Shown here piece after piece: positions 43,910 through 52,774 of a DNA stretch of 64,000 nt. The stretch's first letter is position 1, and the number at the start of each line of letters is the position of its first letter. The translations under genes and the position numbers were made by a program. Source of the DNA: Paenibacillus sp. FSL R7-0337. Its GTDB lineage: Bacteria; Bacillota; Bacilli; Paenibacillales; Paenibacillaceae. The stretch lies in NCBI RefSeq assembly GCF_037969875.1, contig NZ_CP150218.1, forward strand, positions 4,898,001 to 4,962,000, in the 5' to 3' direction. The notes under the pieces are model-generated. The model was not told where the DNA came from and searched no databases. It worked only from the letters and a program-made list of their open reading frames with translations.

Positions 43910-43949
43910 GAAACGGTACCGTCCCTTAAAAGGACGGCAAAGCCGTTTC
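43910..43949. repeat. Nested hairpin element
   Basis: GAAACGG/CCGTTTC form the outer stem and CCGTCC/GGACGG the inner stem, with a 7-base AT loop (43925-43931). No T tract. It stands alone between the terminator and the AT-rich island; possibly a dispersed hairpin repeat. Confidence 0.5.
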
Positions 43950-44139
43950 CACTTGTGATTGTACTGGAGTTGGGACTTCCGTGATGATTCTAGAATGTAT
44001 GCGAATCCATACAAGCGGTCGGTGAGAGGGAATTCTCAGAATTGGCGAGAGATAGGGGAGTGCTGCATGGTGCTGGAGGACGTGTTTGTGCCGGGAGCCG
44101 GGAAATATGATAAGGTATCAAATAGAGGTGAAAATTCCA

Positions 44140-44302
44140 ATGAAGCACCAAATTTTACATAGTCATCATAGCTGAAGTGATTCAGCAAAGTCCCGATTTA
44201 AGTGTGGACCTGATTAACCTTATTTATAGCTCTGAGTTCAAGGGCATTGAACCCGAGCTCAACCCAGGCATGGAAATTGTCGCAGCACTGAAGGGGAATT
44301 GA
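44140..44302 (+). pseudogene. Broken small peptide gene upstream of the ABC exporters
   Basis: GAGGTG lies 9 bases before ATG 44140, which opens MKHQILHSHHS and stops at 44175. One frame over, an open frame continues to 44302 as EVIQQSPDLSVDLINLIYSS then EFKGIEPELNPGMEIVAALKGN. A one-base shift near 44170 would join them into a peptide of about 53 residues. Coding-like composition and the ABC exporters just downstream suggest an exported peptide, but no known leader or modification motif is seen. Confidence 0.45.
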
Positions 44303-44404
44303 ATAACCTAGTAGGCTTAAATGAAGCCACGACAGCCCGGTTAACATAGTAACTAATATTAATCAAAGGACTGATGTCATATTGCATACATAGATACGTT
44401 AAAT

Positions 44405-46189
44405 GTGAAGTACAAAAACACTCTGTATATCATCGGGAAAGCATGGTTTTTTGATAAAAAATATATCTTAATGACACTTTGTTTAACGGTTTTTGTCAGC
44501 ATTCAACCATTTTTAGCGGTATTCATGCCTAAGTTAATCATTGACGAATTAACGGGGCAAAATCGCTCTAATATGCTCATTATGTTAATTATTTGTAGCA
44601 CAGGTGCTTTGATTGTTGTGAATTTCGCGATAAATTTTATCGAACAGAGAAATAACTGTCTGAAAATTGTGTATGGATTTTTACGCAAATATACCAACGT
44701 TAACCTAACAACAGATTATGCTAATATTGAAAACGCTGAATTTTTGAACAAATCCAATACCGCAAGAATGACAATTTATAGTGTGGTAAATAGTTTTTTG
44801 CCGCAAATATCTTCACTGATGAGCAATATATTCATTGTATTGGGTTATGCGGCCATTATTATGACGCTTCACCCCTTACTCTTTATCTTTAATGTTGTAA
44901 TGGCGTTTGTACTAGCGAAATTTACTAATCACGCCAAAAGCTTTCATTACCACAAGCAGGATGCCATTTCAGAGCAGGAGCGGCAGAAAGATGTAATAAG
45001 CGGCATTATGAAGGATTTTAGCTACGGTAAAGATATACGCTTGTTCAACTACGGACCGTTTTTAATTAATAAATATAATATAGCAAAGAGTAAGCGTTTT
45101 CTTTTGGCCAAAGAGATATCTGAGAAATATTTTTTTGTTCAAAGCGTAGAGTTATTATTCTCTTTTTTTGGCGAAGTTGTTTCGTATACATATTTGGCCT
45201 ACCTGATATGGCATAACCAAATTTCCATTGGTGATTTTATCATGTATTCGGCATCTATTGCTGTATTCTATCACGCTATTAAAAATAGTATGAGCAGCTT
45301 GGTGGATATTAATGATAATACCTTGCGTATTAGCGATTTACGTGAGTTTTTGTATTATGAACAAGAGGAGGACTCTGCCCTTCCCGCAGATCAGCATCTA
45401 TCGCCGCCCTATTCGATTGAATTCAGGAATGTATCATTTAAGTATGAGGGTGCGGATAACTTTGTGATGAAGGATTTTTGCTTGACAATTGAGCAAGAGC
45501 AGCGGCTCGCTATTGTGGGCGTGAACGGTGCTGGAAAGACGACAATAGTTAAATTACTATGTCGTTTATATAAGCCGTCTGAGGGTGAAATCCTGCTGAA
45601 TGGAATAAACATTCAATCCTTCCCTAAGCAGCAGTATCTCGCTCTTATCTCCACTGTTTTTCAAGAAATTGTGCTCTTTGCCTATTCCATTGCCGAGAAT
45701 ATTTCACTCCAAGAACGCGGGGAAATGAATATCGAATTAGTCAATGAAAGTCTAAGAAAGGTTGGGCTGGCAGAGAAGATAAGTTCATTTAAGCAGGGGA
45801 TTCATACGAGTTTGTACAAGATTTTAGACGAAAATGGTATCGAGTTATCCGGTGGTGAAAGCCAACGGGTTTCTCTAGCGCGTGCTCTATACAAAAATGG
45901 AGGTATTATTATTCTCGATGAGCCCACTTCCGCTTTAGATCCATTGGCAGAATATGAATTGTACAAAAACTTCAATGAAATCGTAGAAAATAAAACAGTG
46001 TTGTATATTTCACACCGATTATCTAGCACTCGTTTTTGCGATAAAATTGCCTACATCGAAAATGGTATGGTTGCTGAATATGGCGATCATAATCAATTAA
46101 TGAAGTTTGATGGTAAGTATGCACAAATGTTTAAGGTCCAAAGCCAGTACTATCAATCTGCTGGAGAGGAATACTCCGATGAAGCATGA
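44405..46189 (+). CDS. ABC exporter, fused membrane and ATP-binding domains (first of pair)
   Basis: 594 residues. About six transmembrane helices are in residues 1-320, followed by the nucleotide-binding domain: Walker A GVNGAGKTT, Q-loop in VFQEI, signature LSGGESQRV, Walker B IIILDEPTSALDP and switch SHRLSS. The start is GTG at 44405 with no clear ribosome-binding site. The gene is AT-rich compared with flanking genes. It overlaps the second exporter by 11 bases, so they probably form a heterodimer. Confidence 0.88.
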   Translation: MKYKNTLYIIGKAWFFDKKYILMTLCLTVFVSIQPFLAVFMPKLIIDELTGQNRSNMLIMLIICSTGALIVVNFAINFIEQRNNCLKIVYGFLRKYTNVNLTTDYANIENAEFLNKSNTARMTIYSVVNSFLPQISSLMSNIFIVLGYAAIIMTLHPLLFIFNVVMAFVLAKFTNHAKSFHYHKQDAISEQERQKDVISGIMKDFSYGKDIRLFNYGPFLINKYNIAKSKRFLLAKEISEKYFFVQSVELLFSFFGEVVSYTYLAYLIWHNQISIGDFIMYSASIAVFYHAIKNSMSSLVDINDNTLRISDLREFLYYEQEEDSALPADQHLSPPYSIEFRNVSFKYEGADNFVMKDFCLTIEQEQRLAIVGVNGAGKTTIVKLLCRLYKPSEGEILLNGINIQSFPKQQYLALISTVFQEIVLFAYSIAENISLQERGEMNIELVNESLRKVGLAEKISSFKQGIHTSLYKILDENGIELSGGESQRVSLARALYKNGGIIILDEPTSALDPLAEYELYKNFNEIVENKTVLYISHRLSSTRFCDKIAYIENGMVAEYGDHNQLMKFDGKYAQMFKVQSQYYQSAGEEYSDEA

Positions 46190-47927
46190 TGTCCGAACAT
46201 TTATTTCTTATATCCAGCTTATAAAAGGCTTATCCAAGAACTACTTTATACTTGTGATTCTATCAGCACTTGTTCAAACTGCGCAGCCCTTTGTTAATAT
46301 AATCATGCTGCGTTTTATAATCGATGAATTAACCGTCTACAAAGTTGCTAGTCAGTTGATCATGTACATTTCTATAATGGTTATTGGGAATTTAGTCATT
46401 GGCTTGCTTGATAGGCTTATGGCAAGAAGTTTGGAATTGAAAAATCATCTGCTTATGGCGGATATCGAGCTTCAGCTGGGCAAAAAGATTATGGATGTTC
46501 ATTTTAAATATTTAGAGGATGCGAAGGTACTCAACTTACGGGAGCAAGTAATGTTTTTTATCAACAATAAGATGACTATTGTAGGATTACTTAATCGTTT
46601 TATACAGAGTGTTGTTGGGCTTATCGGGTTTTTAATCATAGTAGTAACAATGAATGTTTATATCCTTCTCTTAGTGGTTGCAGTAGTGATTTTTAATTCA
46701 TATATATACAAAAAAATGAAGAACAGAGAGTTTGAACATGAGCAAAATCAAGTATTGTTTAATCGGAAATGGTCGTATTATATAGGGCTGGCCATTAACT
46801 TCTTTACTGCAAAAGATATTCGTCTTTATAACATATCGCCTTTTATTATGAATAAAACTAAGAAATATCATGAAGATGCGATTACAGCCAACGATAAAAT
46901 AACCCATTACAAAGGTAAGAGCTACGGGATATCTTCACTTGCTATTCAAATACAGAATGCAGCTATTGTTGCTTATGCGGCCTACCGTGTTTTCAAACAA
47001 AATATAACGATTGGTCAATTTACGATGTATATTTCATCTGCCAATTTACTTTCTAATCATCTGACAGAGCTGACCAGGTCTGTCATTGAATTCAGGCAAA
47101 TGTGTAAGCACATCGACAACTTCATTACTTTTAACCGGATTCCAGAACCTGATAAAGACGGTAATCGTATCTTCCCCAATGATTTAAAGCTGGAATTTAA
47201 AAATGTATCGTTTTCCTATAACGATGATTCATCATTAGTACTTAAGAACGTGTCAATTATCCTTCAAATGGGCGAGAAGCTGGCAATTGTAGGCCCTAAT
47301 GGTGCTGGAAAAACAACCTTCATTAAATTACTATGCAGACTTTATAAACCACAGGCAGGCGAAATTTTATTAGGCGGAAAAAATATTCAGACATACTCTT
47401 ATGAAGAGTATATGAAGCTTCTCTCTGTCGTCTTTCAAGATTATAAGCTACTTCCATTCTCAATTAGAGAAAATCTAGATAACGAAGGTCGAAAGTCGGA
47501 TGATGCTATGGAAGAGGTACTGAAGCAAGTGGGTCTATTCGAGAAAATCAAGGAAATTCCTAAACGCTTAAACACTTCTATATACAAGACACTGGATAGC
47601 AGTGGGATTGAACTTTCCGGTGGACAATATCAGAAGCTGGTAATTGCGCGGAATATTCTAAAGGATGCTCCGATTTTAATACTTGATGAGCCCACATCCT
47701 CACTAGATCCTTATGCTGAAGCAGAAATATATCAACACTTTAATGTTTTGGCTAAGGGGAGAACGACGATCTACATTTCCCACAGAATGTCTTCTTGTAC
47801 CTTTTGTGATAAGGTGGCGGTTTTTGATCAAGGCGAGATCGTAGAGTATGGCACACACCAAGAGCTGCTAAGTAAAAAGAAGGTCTATGCTGGCATGTGG
47901 CATGCACAAGCAACTTATTATAATTAA
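46179..47927 (+). CDS. ABC exporter, fused membrane and ATP-binding domains (second of pair)
   Basis: 582 residues from ATG 46179 with GGAGAGGA upstream. The N-terminal half is membrane-embedded. The nucleotide-binding half has Walker A GPNGAGKTT, Q-loop VFQDY, signature LSGGQYQKL, Walker B ILILDEPTSSLDP and switch SHRMSS. Both halves of the pair look catalytically complete. AT-rich like its partner, indicating joint acquisition. Substrate unknown; peptide or lipid export is typical. Confidence 0.88.
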   Translation: MKHDVRTFISYIQLIKGLSKNYFILVILSALVQTAQPFVNIIMLRFIIDELTVYKVASQLIMYISIMVIGNLVIGLLDRLMARSLELKNHLLMADIELQLGKKIMDVHFKYLEDAKVLNLREQVMFFINNKMTIVGLLNRFIQSVVGLIGFLIIVVTMNVYILLLVVAVVIFNSYIYKKMKNREFEHEQNQVLFNRKWSYYIGLAINFFTAKDIRLYNISPFIMNKTKKYHEDAITANDKITHYKGKSYGISSLAIQIQNAAIVAYAAYRVFKQNITIGQFTMYISSANLLSNHLTELTRSVIEFRQMCKHIDNFITFNRIPEPDKDGNRIFPNDLKLEFKNVSFSYNDDSSLVLKNVSIILQMGEKLAIVGPNGAGKTTFIKLLCRLYKPQAGEILLGGKNIQTYSYEEYMKLLSVVFQDYKLLPFSIRENLDNEGRKSDDAMEEVLKQVGLFEKIKEIPKRLNTSIYKTLDSSGIELSGGQYQKLVIARNILKDAPILILDEPTSSLDPYAEAEIYQHFNVLAKGRTTIYISHRMSSCTFCDKVAVFDQGEIVEYGTHQELLSKKKVYAGMWHAQATYYN

Positions 47928-47946
47928 TATCAAGGGAGGAAGCAAA

Positions 47947-48006
47947 ATGATCATCTCACCATGTTTAGAGTTTTCAGGAAATTGCCGCGAGGTTATTGAT
48001 TTTTAA
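47947..48006 (+). pseudogene. N-terminal remnant of a PhnB/VOC-type protein
   Basis: AAGGGAGG precedes ATG 47947, which encodes only 19 residues, MIISPCLEFSGNCREVIDF, then stops. This is the usual opening of PhnB-like VOC proteins, which are normally about 140 residues. The rest of the gene is missing. Confidence 0.55.
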
Positions 48007-48016
48007 CAAATAACTT

Positions 48017-48181
48017 ATGATGATGATAGTTAAGGGGGAGTACTGGTTATTAAACTACGGTCTCAATAGTATACTCATAGCAGCAGAAAGATTAGGATTC
48101 ACAATTTCTCAGATCAATTGCGAATTAATTTCAGAAGCCTATTGGAATATTACCAAACCATTTAAGGCCTATTATTCTTGA
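48017..48181 (+). CDS. Possible 54-residue small protein
   Basis: Frame from ATG 48017 to 48181: MMMIVKGEYWLLNYG at the start and ending NITKPFKAYYS, with one hydrophobic stretch (about 17-29). No good ribosome-binding site. It could be the tail of a decayed gene. The following stretch to 48344 also has an open frame (from 48195) that I cannot identify and that runs into a terminator. Confidence 0.3.
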   Translation: MMMIVKGEYWLLNYGLNSILIAAERLGFTISQINCELISEAYWNITKPFKAYYS

Positions 48182-48344
48182 AGAAAGAAATATTTTGTTA
48201 GTATCTGAATTGAAAAATAATGATGTCATTTTACAATCGGAATATGAATATTTTAAGAATGGTTTTATTGAATCAAAGAATAGCATTGAAATATATCGAA
48301 ATAAGCTTATGAAAAAAATAATAGCAAATAACCTAAAAGTAACA

Positions 48345-48380
48345 AAACACCCATCCGTCCATAAAGGCAGGTGGGTGTTT
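48345..48380 (-). terminator. Terminator of the AraC-type gene
   Basis: AAACACCCA (48345-48353) pairs with TGGGTGTTT (48372-48380); usable from either side, placed 3 bases after the AraC stop codon. Confidence 0.75.
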
Positions 48381-48382
48381 GC

Positions 48383-49267
48383 TTATACACCATTTTTTTT
48401 ACGAAAGTCAGAAGGGTTAACTCCTGTCCATCTTTTGAATTGTCTGCTGAAGTGGGAGAGGTTCTTGTAGCCTAAACGATTTGAAATCTCATTTAAAGAT
48501 ATCCTGGGCTGCTGGAGTAATATTTTGGCTTCCTGTAGCTTTAAGTCAGATAGATAGGTGCGGGGCGACATTTTATATATTTTTTGAAATACCTCTAATC
48601 CATAGTTAGGGCTGATCCCTAGCGAAGCAATGATGGGCTGGATGCGAATGGTGTAGTCTGAATTTCCCTGGGTGCAATTTTTCTTAAAAGCACTCTTGAT
48701 GGCTTCGGCAATTTCTTTGGCGTATTTCGCAGTGGTCATGGACTGGTTAGCACGTATCTCCGTCAGGACCGGCTGGATATCTACCAGCACCTCCAATAAC
48801 TCGAACAAGACCATTTGTGCTTTTAGCTTCGCTTTGGTGAACGACAACTCAGGCTCATGCAGAATATCGATCCATTTTTGAAGGCATTGTTTCAACTGGT
48901 CATGATACACATTGGAGGGCGTATAGACCCAATCACAGTTTTTCATGATTTGCATCCGCAAGGAGGGCTCGTCTATATCGAAATGAGCACAAAAATAGGT
49001 CATCGATGTAGCGGAAATACACTTATTCGTATGCTCGAACCCAGGCGGAATCAGCAGAATATCATCACGGTTCACAATGAATTGTTCATGATCCATCCTT
49101 GTCTCCTGAGCCCCATCCAGCACAATTAGAATCTCAAAGGCATGGTGGGATTCTGTAGTCATGCTCCAATCGGCAGGAACAGTCTGTGTATGTGCGCCAA
49201 AAAAGCGTATATTCCAATCAATGCGCGGCAGCAGCAGCGTTTGTGCACCTGTGTGATACCTATTCAT
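48383..49267 (-). CDS. AraC family transcriptional regulator
   Basis: About 294 residues from the ATG at 49267 (ribosome-binding site weak; starts up to 49321 are possible). N-terminal cupin-like sensor (about 20-130; HHAFEILIVLDGAQETRMD). C-terminal double HTH: SLGISPNYGLEVFQKIYKM and ISLNEISNRLGYKNLSHFSR, then QFKRWTGVNPSDFR. It is divergent from the GH43 gene, so it is probably the activator of that gene in response to a xylan-derived sugar. Confidence 0.9.
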   Translation of the reverse strand: MNRYHTGAQTLLLPRIDWNIRFFGAHTQTVPADWSMTTESHHAFEILIVLDGAQETRMDHEQFIVNRDDILLIPPGFEHTNKCISATSMTYFCAHFDIDEPSLRMQIMKNCDWVYTPSNVYHDQLKQCLQKWIDILHEPELSFTKAKLKAQMVLFELLEVLVDIQPVLTEIRANQSMTTAKYAKEIAEAIKSAFKKNCTQGNSDYTIRIQPIIASLGISPNYGLEVFQKIYKMSPRTYLSDLKLQEAKILLQQPRISLNEISNRLGYKNLSHFSRQFKRWTGVNPSDFRKKNGV

Positions 49268-49415
49268 ATGTTCCAATTTGCAGCACCTGCCTTTGATTTG
49301 GGTAAATCTAGCCGTAATCATCCCATCGCTTAAGTACGTTAGTAGTTATTATAATATACATAGGCAATAGAAAAAGGGTAAATAATATGGCTAAACAGCG
49401 AAGGGAAGCAAATAA

Positions 49416-51074
49416 ATGACGAAGATTAATAATCCAATAATCCCTGGAATGGCACCAGATCCCTCTATTATTAGAGTGGATGATGTGTATTATATTGCGA
49501 CATCCACGTTTCATTGGAATCCCGGCATTCAAATTTTCAAGTCAACCGATTTAGCGAACTGGGAGCTGACGGCCTTTGCCCTGAATAAAGGTGAAGTGAA
49601 TCTAAGAGGCACTAATACTCCAGCCGGGATCTGGGCACCGCATCTATCCTATGATTCTTCTACGAACCGGTACTGGTTAGCCTATTCGCATATGTTGAAC
49701 ATGGCAGGCCGTGAGTTTAACTCGGATTCCTATGCCATGTGGGCAGAAGATATCCATGGACCCTGGTCGGAGCCTATCTATCTGACATCCATCGGTTTCG
49801 ATCCGGCGCTGTTTCATGATGAAGACGGCAAACACTATGTGTCCATTCTTGAATGGGAGACCCGTGAAGGGTATCAGGCGCCTGGACATATTGTGATCGC
49901 TGAATTTGATTTGAATGAGGGGAAGATCGCTGGACAATGGCACCGGGTGACGCAAGGATTCACCAGCCGCGGCTGTGCTGAAGCACCGCAGATCTATAAA
50001 TATAGAGATATGTACTATCTACTATTAGCTGCTGGCGGAACGGGATATGCTCATGGTGTTGAGCTGGGACGTGCGGAGAATATTTTTGGCCCCTATGAAC
50101 CGCATCCGTCGGGAGAGCCCATTATCACCTCCTCGCCGCGCCATCTATTCTCACTGGGTAATCCGGATGCCGGGCATTTTGAGATGTATAATCCAGGCTC
50201 AATCATGCAAAAAGCAGGTCACGGCTCATTAGTTCAAACCCAAACAGGCGAATGGTACATTGCCCATCTAATGTCACGGCCTGTGGAAGGAACGCTTTTA
50301 AACCCATTAGGCCGTGAAACCTCGATCCAAAAAATGCATTGGACAGTAGACGGCTGGCTGGAAATGAAGGATGGATCGAATGTAGCCAAAATGGAAGTTG
50401 AGGGGTTAACAGGTGTTGAATTAGAGGGGGACAGGCTCTCTCATGATGTATTCGATGATTTTAACCAGGAGCACTATGATATTCATTTTCTGACTCCATA
50501 CCGGGACCAGCAAGCAGCATGGGTGAATACGGTTGAACGTCCGGGTTACTTACGCATTCATGGAGAGAATTCTTTCTTCTCGCAGATTAATCCGGCGATG
50601 TTGGCCACGCGTGCAACCTCCCTTCATTATGAAGTTCAAACCAAGGTGGAATTTCATCCCGATCATTATTCGGAAACGGCGGGGATGGGGCTATACTATG
50701 ATTCGAATAATTGGCTGTATGTTCACTTGACCCACTCCGAATCAGAGGGCACCGTTCTATCTGTGCTGCAGGCCAAGCTGGGGGAACGTATTGAATTGGT
50801 CCACAATTACATTCCAGTCCCTGAAGACACAGCGGAGCTCAAGCTGATCTATCATTCAGGCATCGCGAGTATCCTTTACCGCTTCGGGGATAACGGGGAT
50901 TGGCAAGCTTTTGCAGAGAATATCGATGCTCTCTATCTGTCGGATGAAGGCGTGAACGGGGAGCCGGGGGAGATTGGCGGATTTACAGGCTTGTTCAATT
51001 TCATCGGCTCCGTGGATGCCCACCAGCATGACTCCTACGCTGATTTTGAGTACTATAGAGTTAAGAATTACTAA
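49416..51074 (+). CDS. Glycoside hydrolase family 43 beta-xylosidase/arabinofuranosidase
   Basis: 552 residues, no signal peptide, so cytosolic. A five-bladed propeller catalytic domain (about 1-310) with the base Asp15 (APDPSI), modulator Asp129 (GFDPALFHD) and acid Glu189 (CAEAPQ). A C-terminal beta-sandwich of XynB type (about 340-550) follows. It cleaves xylo-oligosaccharides imported by the cell. TATAAT at 49350-49355 is a probable -10. It may be followed in the same transcript by the small membrane protein. Confidence 0.93.
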   Translation: MTKINNPIIPGMAPDPSIIRVDDVYYIATSTFHWNPGIQIFKSTDLANWELTAFALNKGEVNLRGTNTPAGIWAPHLSYDSSTNRYWLAYSHMLNMAGREFNSDSYAMWAEDIHGPWSEPIYLTSIGFDPALFHDEDGKHYVSILEWETREGYQAPGHIVIAEFDLNEGKIAGQWHRVTQGFTSRGCAEAPQIYKYRDMYYLLLAAGGTGYAHGVELGRAENIFGPYEPHPSGEPIITSSPRHLFSLGNPDAGHFEMYNPGSIMQKAGHGSLVQTQTGEWYIAHLMSRPVEGTLLNPLGRETSIQKMHWTVDGWLEMKDGSNVAKMEVEGLTGVELEGDRLSHDVFDDFNQEHYDIHFLTPYRDQQAAWVNTVERPGYLRIHGENSFFSQINPAMLATRATSLHYEVQTKVEFHPDHYSETAGMGLYYDSNNWLYVHLTHSESEGTVLSVLQAKLGERIELVHNYIPVPEDTAELKLIYHSGIASILYRFGDNGDWQAFAENIDALYLSDEGVNGEPGEIGGFTGLFNFIGSVDAHQHDSYADFEYYRVKNY

Positions 51075-51086
51075 CAGGAGTGGTGA

Positions 51087-51290
51087 ATGGTTGTGAAGAA
51101 AAGTAGACAAACCCCCGTGCTGGTCGCGGTCTCTATCCTGCTCATTATTGTCAGCAGCCTGATCCCCTCGGCTCAGTCGGCTTGGCTGGGGGCGTTACAG
51201 ACTCTTATGCTGGGAGCCGGATTGCTCGGCTGCTGTATGGCTTTTTGGCGGTTTGCCAAGGGCGGTAAGGGTGGTAAGGGCAAGAGCTGA
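51087..51290 (+). CDS. Small two-helix membrane protein
   Basis: 67 residues with two hydrophobic segments (about 10-27 and 37-53) and a Gly/Lys tail. CAGGAG lies 6 bases before ATG 51087. It resembles the 43601 protein in size, plan and the second helix (LMLGAGLLGCCM versus LLLGMGLVGMMM). Function unknown. Confidence 0.65.
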   Translation: MVVKKSRQTPVLVAVSILLIIVSSLIPSAQSAWLGALQTLMLGAGLLGCCMAFWRFAKGGKGGKGKS

Positions 51291-51400
51291 GTTCTATGTA
51301 CTGAACGGTTGGCGAAGACAGGATCGATGCATCGGATGGTTGAGCTATGTAAGGTGAGCCAAGCACTGCATGGATGCTGGTGCTGAGAATCAAGGACTAA

Positions 51401-51428
51401 GTCGCGGCGGATGCTGCGGCTTTTTTTG
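51401..51428 (+). terminator. Terminator after the small membrane protein
   Basis: AGTCGCGGC pairs, with wobbles, with GCTGCGGCT, then seven T. Confidence 0.65.
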
Positions 51429-51440
51429 ATAGAATCTATA

Positions 51441-51511
51441 TGTTTTGGGATCCCCGCAAAGTACCTGAGTCATTTATCGAAGCTAAAGCCCCACTTTGAG
51501 GGGTCATTTTG
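51441..51511 (+). repeat. 71-bp post-terminator repeat, copy 1
   Basis: Shares about 85-90% with 60977-61046: both hold CCCCGCAAAGTACCTGAGTC and a CCCCAC/GTGGGG-type mini-hairpin (here CCCCAC TTTG AGGGG) followed by T-rich DNA. It starts about 13 bases after a terminator T run. Confidence 0.75.
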
Positions 51512-51568
51512 TTTTGTAGGGGGACCCAGAGGCCCTTATTTTGTGAAAAAGACCGATTCTCTCCCCTT

Positions 51569-51702
51569 TGCGGACAGAGAGGACGTTAAAGGGCTGTGTG
51601 GAGAGGGAAATGAGGCGGAATAGGTTAATTAAGCGCCTCTCAGTCCGCATGGCCTTCGGAATGGTCCCATTTGCCGAAATAGGGGATCTGTAGTCCGCAT
51701 GG
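51569..51702. repeat. Intergenic inverted and direct repeats
   Basis: TGCGGACAGAGAGG (51569-51582) is inverted at 51636-51649 (13 of 14). The right arm core, AGTCCGCATGG, recurs directly 50 bp on (51692-51702). It has the same about-50-bp spacing logic as the array at 19 kb. The rest of 51703-51809 is unremarkable. Confidence 0.6.
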
Positions 51703-51809
51703 CTCACCATCCATCACCTTCTTCGACATCCGTACCCTAATCCCGCCACATCCAACTCGTTCCGCGGCTCTCATTCCTATAGCCCGCGTATCCCGCGTTA
51801 TACCCAGTC

Positions 51810-52265
51810 TCATCCCGCGGAAGGACGATGGACCGCAGGCAAGACAGAATGGGCGGCTGCCATCTGTTCGCGTATTCCTCTAAGCCGGGCCTTCAGCTCG
51901 GGGATGCTGCAATCCAGGATCTGGCTGATGTCGGGCAGGGGGAGCTGGATGCCGTACCATAAGGCACTGGCAACGTGATCGTCCCAATTAAGCAGGGTAG
52001 CAGCGCAGCGGCTATGATCCCGGGCGAGCACAGCACATTGGCGGATGCACTCTCTGTAGGCAGCCGCAGCAGCGCTGTCCCCTGAGAGGCTGCTCTTCAG
52101 CCATAGTGGATGGAGTGCCACGAAGGTGGCGGTGGTTGCTTGCTCGGCGCGGGCGCCTTTTTCCAGCAGAAGGCAGCTTAGCGCATAGACGGGACTGCTA
52201 TATTGCCGGGTGTAGTGGTTGAATCCGGCAGCAGCAGCTGCCGTGGGCGATAAGGGGTCAGGCAT
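51810..52265 (-). CDS. Degenerate sigma-factor-like protein under a c-di-AMP riboswitch
   Basis: 151 residues, Ala-rich. The segments YALSCLLLEKGARAEQATTATFVALHPLW and LPLPDISQILDCSIPELKARLRGIREQM look like sigma-70 region 2 and region 4 (the DISQILDCSIPELKARL helix-turn-helix) of an ECF-type factor, but several aromatic and acidic positions of region 2 are missing. So it may be a divergent sigma factor or a derived regulator. It is the first gene after a c-di-AMP riboswitch and terminator on the same strand. It is moderately supported as a sigma-like protein and well supported as a gene. Confidence 0.65.
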   Translation of the reverse strand: MPDPLSPTAAAAAGFNHYTRQYSSPVYALSCLLLEKGARAEQATTATFVALHPLWLKSSLSGDSAAAAAYRECIRQCAVLARDHSRCAATLLNWDDHVASALWYGIQLPLPDISQILDCSIPELKARLRGIREQMAAAHSVLPAVHRPSAG

Positions 52266-52315
52266 GTGGTCACGTTCCTTTCTGAATCTATACTGTGCAA
52301 TTCATTCCAGCGCGC

Positions 52316-52354
52316 AAAAAACCGCAGGCAGAGGAGGACCTCTGCCTGCGGTTG
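52316..52354 (-). terminator. Riboswitch expression-platform terminator
   Basis: A perfect 14-bp GC-rich stem (ACCGCAGGCAGAGG and its complement, 52321-52352) with a 4-base loop, then a T run on the minus strand (52320-52316). It sits between the c-di-AMP aptamer and the sigma-like gene. Confidence 0.9.
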
Positions 52355-52395
52355 TGGATAACAGGCGTAAGACGCCTGGCACAAAAGCGTGGCGG

Positions 52396-52560
52396 ATCAG
52401 GGCTCTCTCTTGGCGCTTACGAGGTTAGCTGTCGGATTCGGACGGTGAGAGTCGCCCTACCTGCCGGAGACCTGCGCGTGGCATTCTCCTTCGGATTCAC
52501 CCCAAGTCGGCCTGACGGCCGGATGGTTCCCCCGTTTTCCACATGACGGAAATTCAGCGT
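52396..52560 (-). promoter_or_regulatory. Cyclic di-AMP riboswitch (ydaO/yuaA class)
   Basis: Read on the minus strand, the conserved blocks of this class occur in order: GGGGGAACC after a short 5' hairpin, then GGGGTGAATCC, GGTAGGGCGACTC, GACAGCTAACCTCGTAAGCG and AAGAGAG. These are the invariant ligand-binding segments. A strong terminator follows about 45 bases downstream, giving an OFF switch at high c-di-AMP. It precedes the sigma-like gene at 52265. Confidence 0.92.
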
Positions 52561-52608
52561 GCATGCATTGCTTGTTTTCATGAATGCATTCATTTGCTTT
52601 CAACACGA

Positions 52609-52638
52609 ATCATACTCTTTTCGGAGGGGGTTTGTAAA
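52609..52638 (-). promoter_or_regulatory. Promoter of the c-di-AMP riboswitch transcript
   Basis: Minus strand TTTACA (52638-52633), 18-base spacer, TATGAT (52614-52609); start near 52602, about 40 bases before the aptamer. Confidence 0.6.
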
Positions 52639-52774
52639 AATGGAAAAGAGTGCTATTCGCCTTTTTTTCAGCAAATGGCTGAATGGCTGTGCATAGGGAA
52701 GCTAAAACACCTATATGTAGCAGATTATCTGCCATTTATCTCGCTCAAGCGCTGTTTTTTATTTTTGGCAGAGA

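Noticed and set aside
52640..52696. 18-residue leader peptide on the plus strand (MEKSAIRLFFSKWLNGCA)
   Set aside because: It has a good ribosome-binding site, but it lies over the minus-strand riboswitch promoter and no downstream plus-strand gene follows, so it has no plausible role.
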